In this document: one piece after another, positions 22,981 through 34,261 of the stretch
How positions within the stretch are numbered: position 1 is the stretch's first letter
Layout of the letters: each line of letters opens with the position of its first letter
NCBI GenBank assembly: GCA_013398055.1
Contig: VZRS01002379.1
Coordinates: 1-64,000, forward strand
From: Ifrita kowaldi
Taxonomy: Eukaryota > Chordata > Aves > Passeriformes > Cinclosomatidae
Direction: 5' to 3'
DNA length: 64,000 nucleotides
Notes under the pieces: generated by a model
The model's input: only the letters and a program-made list of their open reading frames with translations
What the model was told of the DNA's origin: nothing
The model's database searches: none
Position numbers and translations under genes: made by a program

Positions 22981-23102
22981 TGTGCTTAAATCTATTGTTT
23001 GGTCTTTTTCTGTCCATGTCCACCTTTTCTTTTGTGCTTGAATCCATTGTTTGGTCTTTTTCTGTCCATGTCCACCTTTTCTTTTGTGCTTGAATCCATT
23101 GG
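22981..23102. repeat. 52-bp minisatellite, 2.3 copies
   Basis: The unit starting TGTGCTTGAATCCATTGTTT repeats at 22981, 23033 and 23085, a period of 52 bp, with the third copy truncated. The copies differ at only a few positions, for example TTAAATCTATT versus TTGAATCCATT in the first. Confidence 0.93.
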
Positions 23103-25658
23103 TTTCTCCCTTCCTTTCCGTGCTCTGTGCAGTTCACAGAGCTGAGAGCAGAACAGCTGATCCTGTCCCATCCTGCCCTCTGTGTATCAAAAGGGTTTTT
23201 AACCCACAGAGCTTCATCTGCACCAAAGATAGGGACAAAAACCACTGGAAAAAGGACGTTCTGGGCCCCTTTTCCCTACCTTCCTTCACCCCACTCGGAT
23301 CTATGGGATGTGTCCAGTTCAGCATTCTCCCCACCAGTCCCTTCCCAGCCCGGTGACCTCATCCACTTCCCTGACAAAAGATTAGGACACATTTTCAGAT
23401 GCTCAGGGCTATTTTTAGACAGCCCCAGAGATACGTGGGGAGGGAAGGGGCAGGGGGACTTTCTTCACCATGGAACAATCTCTGTATCTGGAGAAAGCAC
23501 TCAGATTTAACATCACTGCACGGAATTGCCCTCTGGGTGAGGCTGGATGAGCTGCATCCGTCTGAGATGGCATTGCTGGAATCAATTCCCTCTGGGAAGG
23601 GGCTGCAGGGACTGGAAATGCACAGGGGAGCTCTTTTATCTTCACCAGAGGAGGATGTGCTCCGTCAGGTGTCCTGAAAACGGGAACAAAAGCAGTGGGA
23701 TCAGAGGACAGACAGAGCTCTGTGCCGTGGGCTGAGCCCGGCCCAGGCTCTGCCAGGGTGGGAGGTTCCCCACTTTTCCATGAGAAGGGGAGAGCTGAGG
23801 CACGACCCCGCTGGAGACACAGCCCCATCCCAGTGCTGCTCCTCATCCCAACACTGCAGAATTTGGTCCCCTGTCATTCCCTCCCTCCCCTCCAGGAGCT
23901 CAGAACTTGGATTTTCATCAGGCTCCACCTGAGGAATCAGCAGGGATGGAGGGAGTGGAAGACGATTAAACCAAACCCCCCAAATCCCAGAATAACACAT
24001 TGAAGGCATCACCTTTTCTTCCCCCTGCACAACAAAGCATCGGAATATTCAAAAGGCAGCTCCAGAAAGCCCCTCCCAGCAGTGCCCTTGGTGATCTGCC
24101 CACTTTGCCAAACCCAGAGCTCGCTTCCAGCCACGCCTGGCACTTTTCCAGCCAGGAACAGCACACTGGATTCGGGAATGGCTCTTGCATGTCACGCTCG
24201 TGGGCATTTGGCCCACGGAGCACTTTGTTACCCAACCCATAAATCCATGAAATACAAGCCTGAGTAAAATCCGAGACATTGTGGAAACCGAGGAGGGCTT
24301 GAACGAGCTCCTGGAATAAAACTCGAGCCCCTCCCCAGCCAGAGCAGTATTTTTAGGAAGTCGATTGAGAAATGTTTTCCTTGCTCCATTTCCATGTTTA
24401 CTGGGATACAACATTGTTACCCTGGATTGCATCAGAAAACATGGAAACAGCTCGACAAATCGATCCGGCCACAAGTTCTCCGAGGAATTTGCTCCCTGTC
24501 TCCAAGGAGTTCACTCAGCACAAACAATGGCAAATAAAGACAAGTGCTTCTCCAGTACATAAATATGGGGATGTAGCTATGTTAGGGGATTTTGGATGGA
24601 TTTTAGGATGGCATAATTCTCCTGAGACACTGGATTTATAAAATTAGAGGATATAATCACATCCAAGTGAAACTTGCTGTATTTTAAGGAAAGGCCCCAT
24701 AACTGAAATAACGATGGGGCCATCCCCTCCCTGGGGCTTTCAAGGTCCCAGCCACTCCAGGAAAGGAACTGGACTCTACTTCAGTATTCCCTAAGCCCAG
24801 AAACCCTTCTGAGGTCTGAACTCACATCTCCAGCCAGCCAGAATTCCAGGGAATTGATTACCACGATAATGGGAAACGTGACAGCTTCAAGAGGGTTGGT
24901 TTGAACTTGGGATCTCTTCAATAAAAGAAAGAATAAAAATGTCCAAGCGTTGCCTTGCAGACATCTGAGCGGCCTCTGCGTGTAATCAATTAGAAACCAG
25001 CCCCATTCCACAGGAAAATGGCTCTGGCTTAGCCAAAAGATAATTTTTGTCAAAGAGGTGAACTAATTTTTCCCAGGTCAAGCATATCCTGTGACTCTTT
25101 CCCTGCTCTCTCTGCTCTTTACTTTGTCTTCCCCATTAGTTTCAATTCCTTAGTCCAAAACCTGCCTGAAAATGGAATTTCCTCTCAAAAAAAAAAAAAA
25201 ATCATTATAAAATAATGATGGGAATTTTTCTGACAGGGACCAAAAAAAAAAAAACAAAACAACCCAATAAAAGGGCAGCAACAAGCCTAATATAAATTCA
25301 TTTGTGTGGAAGGATTTCCAAGCCCTGTTAAGTTTTTGTTTGTTTGTTTGAGAAATTGAAGAAACATTTTATTTCAGTTTTTTTCCTTCTACAGACGGCA
25401 AAAAACCCCAAACTTTGTGAGGCTTCCAGGTGGGCAGGCACGGTGCTGTCAGTTCCATTTCCCCACTGGTGAACTGAATTATTCTGGCAAAACTGCAGCA
25501 GGCTCCAGGAGCAATTGTGATTTTGCAAAGAGATATTTGGTATCAGGAAACTCTCCCGATGGAAAACGGCCCAGCAAACCCATCCAGCGAGAGTGGGAAC
25601 ATGGAATCAGCAGTTCAAGGCTTGCAGGGGGATTTGCTGCAAGGCTGCTTTTGCCATT
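23103..25658. other. Non-coding unique sequence
   Basis: No gene is recognisable. A-rich tracts occur at about 25187-25202 and 25242-25253. Just after the first is a small perfect inverted repeat (ATCATTAT-AAA-ATAATGAT, 25201-25219). A GTTT microsatellite of a few units lies at about 25336-25350. The open frames are under 145 codons without domains. Confidence 0.5.
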
Positions 25659-25744
25659 AGTGACCAAGCAGGAAAATCTGGGAATTAAGGGGTTTAATAA
25701 CAGTGACCAAGCAGGAAAATCTGGGAATTAAGGGGTTTAAGAAC
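25659..25744. repeat. 43-bp tandem duplication
   Basis: The unit beginning AGTGACCAAGCAGGAAAATC occurs at 25659 and 25702, nearly identical (…TTTAATAAC versus …TTTAAGAAC at the end). It lies about 50 bp upstream of a short CR1 fragment. Confidence 0.95.
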
Positions 25745-25796
25745 AGGAATTAATTGCCTAAAGTAAGAGGGAGTGTGGATGTACAAGAATATAAGA

Positions 25797-25903
25797 GGTT
25801 GTGGCTGCCCCATCCCTGGATGCGTTCAAGGACAGGGGCTTGGAGCAGCCTGGGATGGTGGAAGCGGTCCTGCCCAAACATTCCCGGATTCTTTGATTCT
25901 GTG
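25797..25903 (+). mobile_element. CR1: CR1 LINE fragment, short and degraded
   Basis: Short CR1 3' fragment in plus orientation. It contains GGTTGTGGCTGCCCCATCCC, GGGGCTTGGAGCAGCCTGGG and the tail GGATTCTTTGATTCTGTGAG. The usual CATGGCAGGGG and GGTCCCTTCCAACC blocks are missing, so it carries an internal deletion as well as 5' truncation. Confidence 0.88.
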
Positions 25904-28900
25904 AGATTTGGCTCTGGCTGTGAAGTCCTTCAGAATTAAAACCCCACAAAAAGAAGTGATTCATTCAAAACCAGCCTGAGAAATGGGCTCAGAACCTCTC
26001 CTTGCTACAGCTTTGTAACCCAGGAGCTGAAACCACTCAGCTCCTGAGCTCCCCGTGCTCTGATCAGGATCCTGCCCTTTTCAAGGCTCAGGAAACAGAG
26101 CCAGGGATCAAACACAGCCAGAGCCGCAGTGGTTCGGTCCCAACACCGCCAACAGGACCCCAAATGTGCCCTCCCTGCACCCCCCAGCCCACCCTGCGGG
26201 GCCGGAGCGGCTCCCGGCTGGAAGTGGCTGCTGTTCCCAGAGCTTCCCGCTGGGAATGATGTCTGAGCAGGCAGCGGCTCTGGCAGCAGCCCGGGATTGT
26301 TCCCAGAGGCTGGCACACAGGGATAATTAGGGAACATAACACTTGTACAGAAGGAATTTGTTCCTCCTCCACCCTGTACGTGGCAGACGCTCTGTGAGGA
26401 CACCCAGATTCACTTTTTCACCTGAATTAGAACAAAGTGTTTTGCTATTCTCTCTCGTGTTTCCTCCTCCTCCCTCTCCACCCCTTTCTCTGTCCTTATT
26501 TTAATCTACAAACCAGCAATGGGTCTGCAGGCGTCCTGCCAGGGCGCAGCTCGCATCCACCTGGCAAATGCCGGGCTCCTCCTCCTGGCTCCAATTAAAA
26601 ACCAAGACAAAAAGGAAGAGCCAGGAGGTCATTCTGGAGCCAAGGCATCCGCCCAGGGTGTCCAGACTTCATAGGAATTAAATTTATGGGAACTAAAGAC
26701 TCCCATCACTGTCTTGCTCTTTCTCCTGCTCAGGAAGATGTTTTTATCACCCTTGATTATGGGGTAAAAATGTTTTAGAAGGCTGAAATGATGAATATAA
26801 ATAATATCAATTTTCTTTTTGCTTAATAAATGAAATGGAAATAATTCAGAAAAGTGCATTTTGATGCATTAACAACTTTTATTTCTGGTCGAACAACTAA
26901 GTGAGAAGTGGTGGGAGGGACTTCAGAACACAGAGCCTCTGGGGCTCTCAAATCCAGCAGCAGCAAGTCATTGATCAACTCATTCCTAATTGTCCTTCCC
27001 TCAAAAAACCAATCATATTTTAATTGAGCACTTTGCAGGTCTCACTGAGGACCCTGGGAGTTGTTACTCACATCCTAAGGGCCTCTTCAAGTGTGACAGA
27101 GACCCACCAGCAAGTCCTGGCAGCAGGGTGTGTGGGGGGATCCTTTACCTGAGCCAGATGTGCAGCTCTGATTGGGATCCTGCCTTTTACCCACCCTCAC
27201 CACGACACTGTCACCCACCCCTGTCCCTCACACTGATTTCTTGCCCCCAGTGCTCCCCACTCTGGCACTTTGCCTTAGGATTTGAGTGCTGGCATTTGTC
27301 AGCTCCATCAAACTCCTCTTCTTTCCCCCTTCCAGCCCCCAAACCATAATTCCAGCACATTTCAAGGGAAGCTGGAAGAACAGAGCCTTGAACACATCCC
27401 TGGCACGCTCCCTGCAGTGAAACTTCCCTCACGCAGGTCAGGCGAAGTCCTGAGCGCCTTCATTTCCATTTCAATAAAAGCAAGGTGGGAATTCACCCCG
27501 CTGACTGACATGGGAACGGCTCTAAGGGCAGGATGAAGAAAGCAGCACTTCTTCAAATTGCAAACTCCTTTGGGAAGGGAAAAACGCCAGGTTCTGCCAC
27601 TGCTGAGTGACTTGGAGCACTCGGCAGGGATGGAACGGGGACAGCCCAGACCTTCTGTGTGCCACAGGCTCTGCCAGTCCGGCCTGAGGCACCTGCTCCA
27701 TTCCAACCGTGGGCAATCACATTCATTAATGATTAATGATGATAGGGCTCTTGGAAACAATTTTTTTTAGCCAAGCATCACACTCGCAAATGACTCAGAG
27801 GAGTCAGCAAACACTGGTCACCAGCCAGCAGTTACAATGCAAAGGAAGCAGCCTGACTTCAGAGGATTGTTCTCCGAACTCCGGGGGAATTAGGGATACC
27901 CATTGGAATGCAATTACAAGCCCCGGGCTGCGATGGGATCAGCCCGCGGTGGATCAAAGCTACTGTTGAGCAATAATCAGCAATAATCCGGGCCCAAGTG
28001 CAGATCACTCGGCTTTTCTGGGATGCTGGAGAGCAGAAAGTGAGGAGGAAGTTGAGTGTCCAGAAAACAATCACCAGGAACCACATCAGAGCAGATAAAT
28101 ACGGGTGAAATCTGTCCTTCCTGGTGTCACAGCTCTTTGTTTAATGTTTGGGGTCATTCAGTCGTTCTGGAAGCAGTGACAAGCACTCAGAGCACGAGCT
28201 TTTGCTACACAACACAGAACCACTCTCAGCAATCTCAAAACATCCAGAGTACTTCCCACATCCAAAGCTTCATCCTCCGACTTCATTCCCTCCCAAAGGA
28301 CAACCAGAACGCCTTTTACCTGTAAGGTTTTCATCTTAACCCTCACCCGGATGTGGCTGTACCCATCAAAGGACTGAGATAACCTGGTGAAAACAGCCCC
28401 TGCTCAAAGCAGGGGTGAGGGGAGGTCGGAAAATGCGGGGGGAGAGGGAGTGACTCACTGCATGTCCAGACAACCGCCCCGGACCAAAGAAGGTGTCAGA
28501 CATCACCTAATAGTGGAAATCGGGAAACCCAGATAAGATAAGTGCGAAGGGACTCGGTAACTCTGCAAGTTGCAACAGCCCAGAAGTCCAAAAATAAGAT
28601 GAAATAAGGACCCAAAATGAAACCTGACGGTGCTAAACAAACCAGCAAAACAAGACAGAGCTCCCGGATGATGCCCTGGAATTCTGCCTCCCTCAGTTCC
28701 CTCATGGAACCTTTCCCAGTTCCTTTCCATGCTGGCTGTCCCTTATCCGGGCAGCAGTTCATTCTAAAGGAACGGCAAAAAGGGTGAAAGAAATGTTGGC
28801 TATTTCCAGTGTCCCCAAGTCACAGCTGCCAGCCTGCAGGGGAAGGTGGCACCACAGGGGACACGAGTGTTGAGGTCAGGAAGAAAATATGTCACGATAG

Positions 28901-31724
28901 GGTGCCAAACCCAACCTCCTGCCCGCTTGTGGCCACGGAAGATCCCGGGGCACAATTTGCAAGGCTGAGGGTGTCAGCCCTGGTACATTGTCCAAACCTG
29001 GGTTATTTATAGTCACCCTCCCTAAAATGCTGCTTGGAAAAGTTAATTTTGTGGTCTGTCTGGAACAGCAGCACGGGGAAAGCCATGGGAGCAGTGTCCC
29101 CGGGGCTGCTGAACCCTGGGAAGATAAATGTCCTTTGTCACCTTGCATCAGCACTTTAACACCCTCACAATGAAAAAAGACCAATAAAGAATAAATGAAA
29201 AAGGGGTTTATTTCAATTCTAGACTTTTCATGCATTCTCTGTGTTTAGCAACCCCAATTTCAGTCCTATTTTTCCCCATAATGCTCAAAATTCAGTATCT
29301 TTCCCAGACACTCGGAGTTGCGGATTCCAACTCTGCATTCCCATGTTCCTCCATCGCAGCTTTTGAGGTTTGTAGGATCAAGAACCAGGCACAAGCAGTA
29401 TTTAATTAATTTCCTCTCTTCTCATCATCTGTAATTAATTCTGAGCGGTTGCTGGGTGTGCAACCTTGAAGAGTGTTTTGCCAGAGAATATGAAGATTTT
29501 TCAAAATTAAACATTCAGTCCAGTGCCCACCAATGTTTGTACTGACAAAATAAACCAGTGAGAGCATGGGGATGGAAGGGCAGGGAGATCCTGGGAAGCA
29601 GGGCTTGTCAGCTTCTTGGATTTTCCACTCATTTTAGCACAGAACCCCAAATCCTCAGCATTGTGCTTTCTGCCATTATTAAATCCAAAGTTTTCCACTG
29701 GTGCAGAATTTAATACTGCATCGCTGGAAGCGGAATCGTGGGGGAAATTGTGTTTTCTTTACCTTTCAGATACAATAAATAGATAAAACAGTTAAAAAGG
29801 AAACTTATTCAAAGAACCAAAGGCTCCAGTTCAATACAGCCAAGACAATGTACTGTGAGACTCAGATCTGGAAAAGAGATATCAGCACAAACGTGTATCA
29901 GCCAAAGTTAATATTTGCACAAAAATGGTGACTCATATAAAGAGAGATTTCCTCTCCTGGCCACTTATGGGATATCAACTGTGTCTCCATCGAGTTTGAT
30001 GCCACAGCTTTCATCTGAGAGTGAAAAATGTTCAGCTCAGGTAAGGAAGCTTTTATTTTTGGGCCTGGATTCTTCCTCTGTGTCCAGCTTCTGAAATGTT
30101 CAAGGAATACTCCTGTCACCCCAAATTCCATCACACTGTATTGCTCAACTCTTGTTATGACGCAGCCGCTTCCTGAGCCCAGTTATCCCCCAGGAATGCA
30201 GTGTGGAACCAACACACCGGTTCCACGCTGAAGTTCTCAATTAAAGTCCCCAGATAAAAGCAGAAAACATCTCAGGAAAAACAACACTCCAGATTTCTTC
30301 CCTTTTCCTAAAACACACTTCGAGTTCTAAGCTGTTTAAGGTAAAGGGAGGCACTTCAGAGCAACTTCAGTTTGCTCCAGGCTCGATTTTGCCGAGTTAG
30401 TGAAGAGCTTCTCAGCGTCACCGAGGTGGAACATTAAGATCCAGCTCACAACGTCCTGGAAGACACCTGGAGGTGTTAAAAACATCCAGGAACACGTCAG
30501 GCAAACATCCAAGTCCAGGTGTAGCGTGGGAAGTCCAACTACACCACCTATTTAATTTCCTTCTGGCTCCGAACTTTTATAATTTCGTTATCATTGCATG
30601 TGTTTTGTTCAGTCTATGAGGAGCTACTGGGCTTTGCCTGCTCCTCCTGCAGCTCACAGGATGCTCTGGGACAAAAGGGCTTTTTATCCAACTGCATCCC
30701 TAGAAGGGAATGATAAATAAACTGAAAGGAAATCACTGCTGCGAGTGCAGAACATGTTTCATGTAAAAACACAACAGCTCTGGGGATGTTCGCCGGGAGA
30801 AACAAAAATAAGCTGAAAATCTGGACTTGATAGCTCAGAAGTAACTTCAGAAATGTAGAATCTGAACATAAATTAAAAGACAAAACCCTGCTGTGAGGTG
30901 CTGAGGGAGAAGCTCCGTTCCTCTGTCTCGGTCTGGCTGCACACTTACCTGCTCGTTAATATTCCGGATTCTCCAGAGCAGGCACTATTTTCCAGAAGTA
31001 CGGAGTATTTTAGTGCTCAGCCTGCTGCTCTTGGCACCGTATAAACACTGGGTCACAGTTAAAAAAAGCACATTATGCATTTAATCATGTCGATATGGAA
31101 AGAGTAGGATTTATTAAAAGCACCTAGATAAGTTCCAGGCCTTACTCCCATTAGCTTCCAGTGGTGACTCACAACCTGGTTTTATGAACTGTCTGGAAAA
31201 ATCCCTTTGGGATCTAACTGCATCTTTAAGCACATTTCGTAAATGTGACCTGCTGTTCCCATGGAACAACGGGGTGATTCCTTTGGGGATTTCAGGAACG
31301 ACAGTAATGTACCTAATAAACTCGGGATACCCCGGCCTGTGGCACGCTCAGTGCCCATCCAATGCTTAAATCTATTAATTTCTGATTCTCTTCTTGTTTA
31401 CATTCTTCTGAAAACCCACCGGGCTCTTACTATTTCATTAGCTGTCTAGACTGTGCTGCAGGTAAATACGGGGGACTTTAAAATGGGAATGAACACAGTG
31501 GGGAAAAAAAAAAAGGCAAATAGCGGAAAATGCCGAAGGTGTTGCTTCTGCTGCCCTGAGCCTCTAAAGCGCTTGGTCAATTTATCTCGTTATTTAGGAA
31601 GATGTTTCTGTAAGTGCTCAGCCAGAAGGTCCCTAGGGATTATTTGATGCGGGAGAAGGACTGGTTAGGGATGGAGTTACTCAGGGATGGAGTTCCCGAC
31701 ACTGATTTTATTCCTTAAAACCAA
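25904..31724. other. Unique sequence without young repeats
   Basis: No gene and no CR1 are recognised. Composition is mixed up to about 29 kb and more AT-rich afterwards. Short frames occur on both strands without domains. Segments at about 27720-27980 and 31060-31440 look like plain unique DNA of the kind that harbours non-coding regulatory elements, for example ATTAATGATTAATGATGATA near 27725. That reading is compositional inference only. Confidence 0.5.
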
Positions 31725-31878
31725 CCCCGCTCCCGGCCCCGCGTCTCCCCGCCGCCATTTTCCCGGCGGCGAAACGCCGCGCGCTGATTGGCTGCTGCGC
31801 CGCACGCCGACCAATGGGAGGAGGGCTCGCTGTTGCCATGGCAACGGCGTGCGAGCGCGGCCGCGGGGCCTGCGCTGA
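31725..31878 (-). promoter_or_regulatory. CpG-island promoter with RFX X-box, CCAAT and YY1
   Basis: About 26 CpGs fall within about 155 bp, set in AT-rich flanks. Visible motifs are a perfect palindromic X-box GTTGCCATGGCAAC at 31832-31845 (RFX-family consensus), CCAAT at 31811-31815, ATTGG (CCAAT on the minus strand) at 31787-31791, and GCCGCCATTTT at 31751-31761, the reverse complement of the YY1 motif AAAATGGCGGC. YY1 motifs in promoters usually sit just downstream of the start, pointing with transcription. The order X-box, CCAAT, YY1 over about 90 bp therefore suggests minus-strand transcription, though bidirectional activity is possible. X-box promoters often drive ciliary genes. The ATG inside the YY1 motif opens only a 16-codon frame (31708-31758), and no good splice donor is seen before its stop. 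The downstream transcript therefore remains unidentified. Confidence 0.68.
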
Positions 31879-31897
31879 GTTACAAGGAATTAAATGT

Positions 31898-31989
31898 GAA
31901 TTATAACACTTCTAACGAGTTGTACCTGAATTATAACCGAATTATAACGGGCTATACCTGAATTATAACAGCTGTAACTGAGTTATAAC
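31898..31989. repeat. Degenerate GAATTATAAC array
   Basis: Five copies of GAATTATAAC (the last is GAGTTATAAC) start at 31898, 31928, 31939, 31960 and 31980. The start-to-start spacings are 30, 11, 21 and 20 bp, close to multiples of one DNA helical turn. The array begins 20 bp past the CpG-dense island. It may be a decayed minisatellite or a cluster of binding sites for an AT-recognising factor. Confidence 0.8.
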
Positions 31990-34213
31990 CGAATTGTTGC
32001 TCCGTCCCATCCACACCGTTTAAATTTCTCCCCCTCTAACGAATTCAGTAGCTCACCCCCAAAAAAAAACATCTATAGGGACCTTGTGGCTCTGTGGAAA
32101 CACAGTCATTAATAACCATAAATTCATAGATATACGTATGTATGTGAATAGGGCATAATTTTATTCCAGCGGGCCAATTTTTGTTTTAATAAATAAAATG
32201 TTATGAAGGGAGGGTGGTCAGCTTGTTTGGAAGAACAACACTGGCCGGCGGCGACTCAGCTTTCCCTGGCTTTTTCACAGCTATGAACTGCTTGATATTT
32301 TTGGCTCGGCTCTATTATTATAATTTTTTTTTCCCCTTTTAAAAAATATGAGGCAGTAGGCTTCCTCCCAAGACACACTCAGGTGGGGCCGCTCCGAGCT
32401 GCTGACTTTCCCGTGGGGCACCTCATTTTGTTAAAAAAAAAGGGAAAAAAAAAAAGGACAACTCCCCCGTGACACACTCGGTAAAGCTCAAATGGCTCCG
32501 CTGTCCCCTGCCCGTCCCTCCAAGGCTGTGCAGCCTCATTACATCCCTCAAAATGGTTTTAAAAGGCTGCAGATGGAAGAGCAGTGACATTTATCACTTG
32601 CAAATGAGGGCCCTGCCGTCACCTCCAAAGGAGAGTTACATTCTGTAATCCTCATTCCAGGGTATTTTTCTGCTGACTTTATACCCGGCGTCTCAGGGAA
32701 AATGAGTTCCCTGTGCTCAGTTTTATTGCTGCAGGGTTGGAGTGGCTCCCCGAGGGGGGATATGGAGCCCCCCAAATCTCCGTGGGATTGTTTTAATTCG
32801 CACACGTCACCTGGAACGAGCAGAATTCGATCACTGCTCTTCCATCTCTCCGCAAGGAATTGTTTTCCCTGATGTTTGGCCCTTCTCAGACGAGAGTTTT
32901 ATTGTATTTGTTCCACCTACAACTGTGTTGGGCCAGCCTGTCAGGTTGAGGTTTGATTTGAGTCGGACAAAGTTTTGACTCCAGAGTTTCAGTAAAAATG
33001 ATAAAACTGTTTGAAATCAGTCCATCGTTGGGGAGTGGGGCCAGTTCCTGCTGGAGCCTGAGCTTTGCACTGAGAACCAGTGTCAGCTGCACAGTAAAAC
33101 GTAATTTATCAAGAACGTTTGATCTCTCTTATAGAGAACATTATTACCCTGTCCAGGCATTCATTTCTGTTTTATTTGCTCTTTTTTCTCGGCATGACGT
33201 TTCCAAATAGATGGGAGTGAGGAAAAAGGGAACAAGCAGCACTGTAAGGGAACATAAAACACTGACCACTATTGGAGTGCTGGTGTGAAAACAATCAGAG
33301 CTGGGCAATTCAGGAAGAGTCACCAGATATAAAAGGATAGAAGGCAAAATGTGGGGTTTGCTTTATCCTTACAGCTGGTTTGTTTGGAGCTGCAGGGGTT
33401 TTAGTGGCTCAGGTGATTCCTCCTGCATCATTTTCATAAAAAAGTCTCAAACTGATCTACACAGGAAGTAATTGTTTTGTCTAGATCTGGAAAACGAGGA
33501 GAGAGATTCACATGGAACAAAATTTTTAGGCAATTTCGGCAATTTTGAGCATTCCAGGTCCGCTTTTTCCCTTTTGACTGTAAAAAAACTGCGTAGCCTG
33601 AAAGCTTCTTTCCCAAAATACCTGAGCAGTGTGAGTCCCCTACCCTGTGAAGAGTTGCCCAAAGCTTGGTTCCAGTGGTTCCCAGTCCCTTCCAAATGAA
33701 AATCCCTTGTGCTGCAGTTGGGCTGTGGGGAGAGAGAGAATCGGAGAGCGGAGGAGAGAAAGGCCCAGCAGCTCCACTCATGGGGGGGATGCAGCCCCTG
33801 CCAAGTGTCATTATGAAAATTCTTCCTTTTCATACGATATTAAACTCTCCTCTTGGCAGGTCCCCTGATGCAGTCAGTGTTTTCAGTGAAAATACGCGAG
33901 GCACTGAATTCTTTAACCTCAGTTCATTTCTCATTATATTACTCTGTTAATAGTCCTGGGAAATACACAAAAACCCCAGCGCTGCGGCTGAGCTCAGCGG
34001 GGATCTCTGCATGTTTAGGGTGGCCCTTGGCAGTGAGTGAGTGAAGAGAGGAAAAAACATTTTTGCAATGGGAAGAAGGCTCAGAAAGAGTTGATTTTTC
34101 TGAATTTAATTTGGCATTGGAAGCAAGGCCATTTGGACCTCATCTTCCTCTTTAAATGTCAGGGGTTTGAGGTTTGAATCGTTATAGAATAAGTGCTAAT
34201 TAGCAGCTCTGGG

Positions 34214-34261
34214 TTTGATTCCTCCCCAAATTTAAGATTTGATTCCTCCCCAAACTTAAGA
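34214..34261. repeat. 24-bp tandem duplication
   Basis: TTTGATTCCTCCCCAAAYTT followed by AAGA occurs twice in direct succession, with one substitution (AAATTT versus AAACTT). Confidence 0.9.

Noticed and set aside
31708..31758. Minus-strand ATGGCGGCG start as a real protein start
   Set aside because: It closes after 16 codons with no convincing donor before the stop. The sequence is better explained as a YY1 motif. A spliced coding exon is not excluded but cannot be supported.
31838..31906. Short frame starting at the ATG inside the X-box (GCCATGG)
   Set aside because: Only 22 codons before a stop, with no splice donor. The ATG is part of the RFX palindrome.
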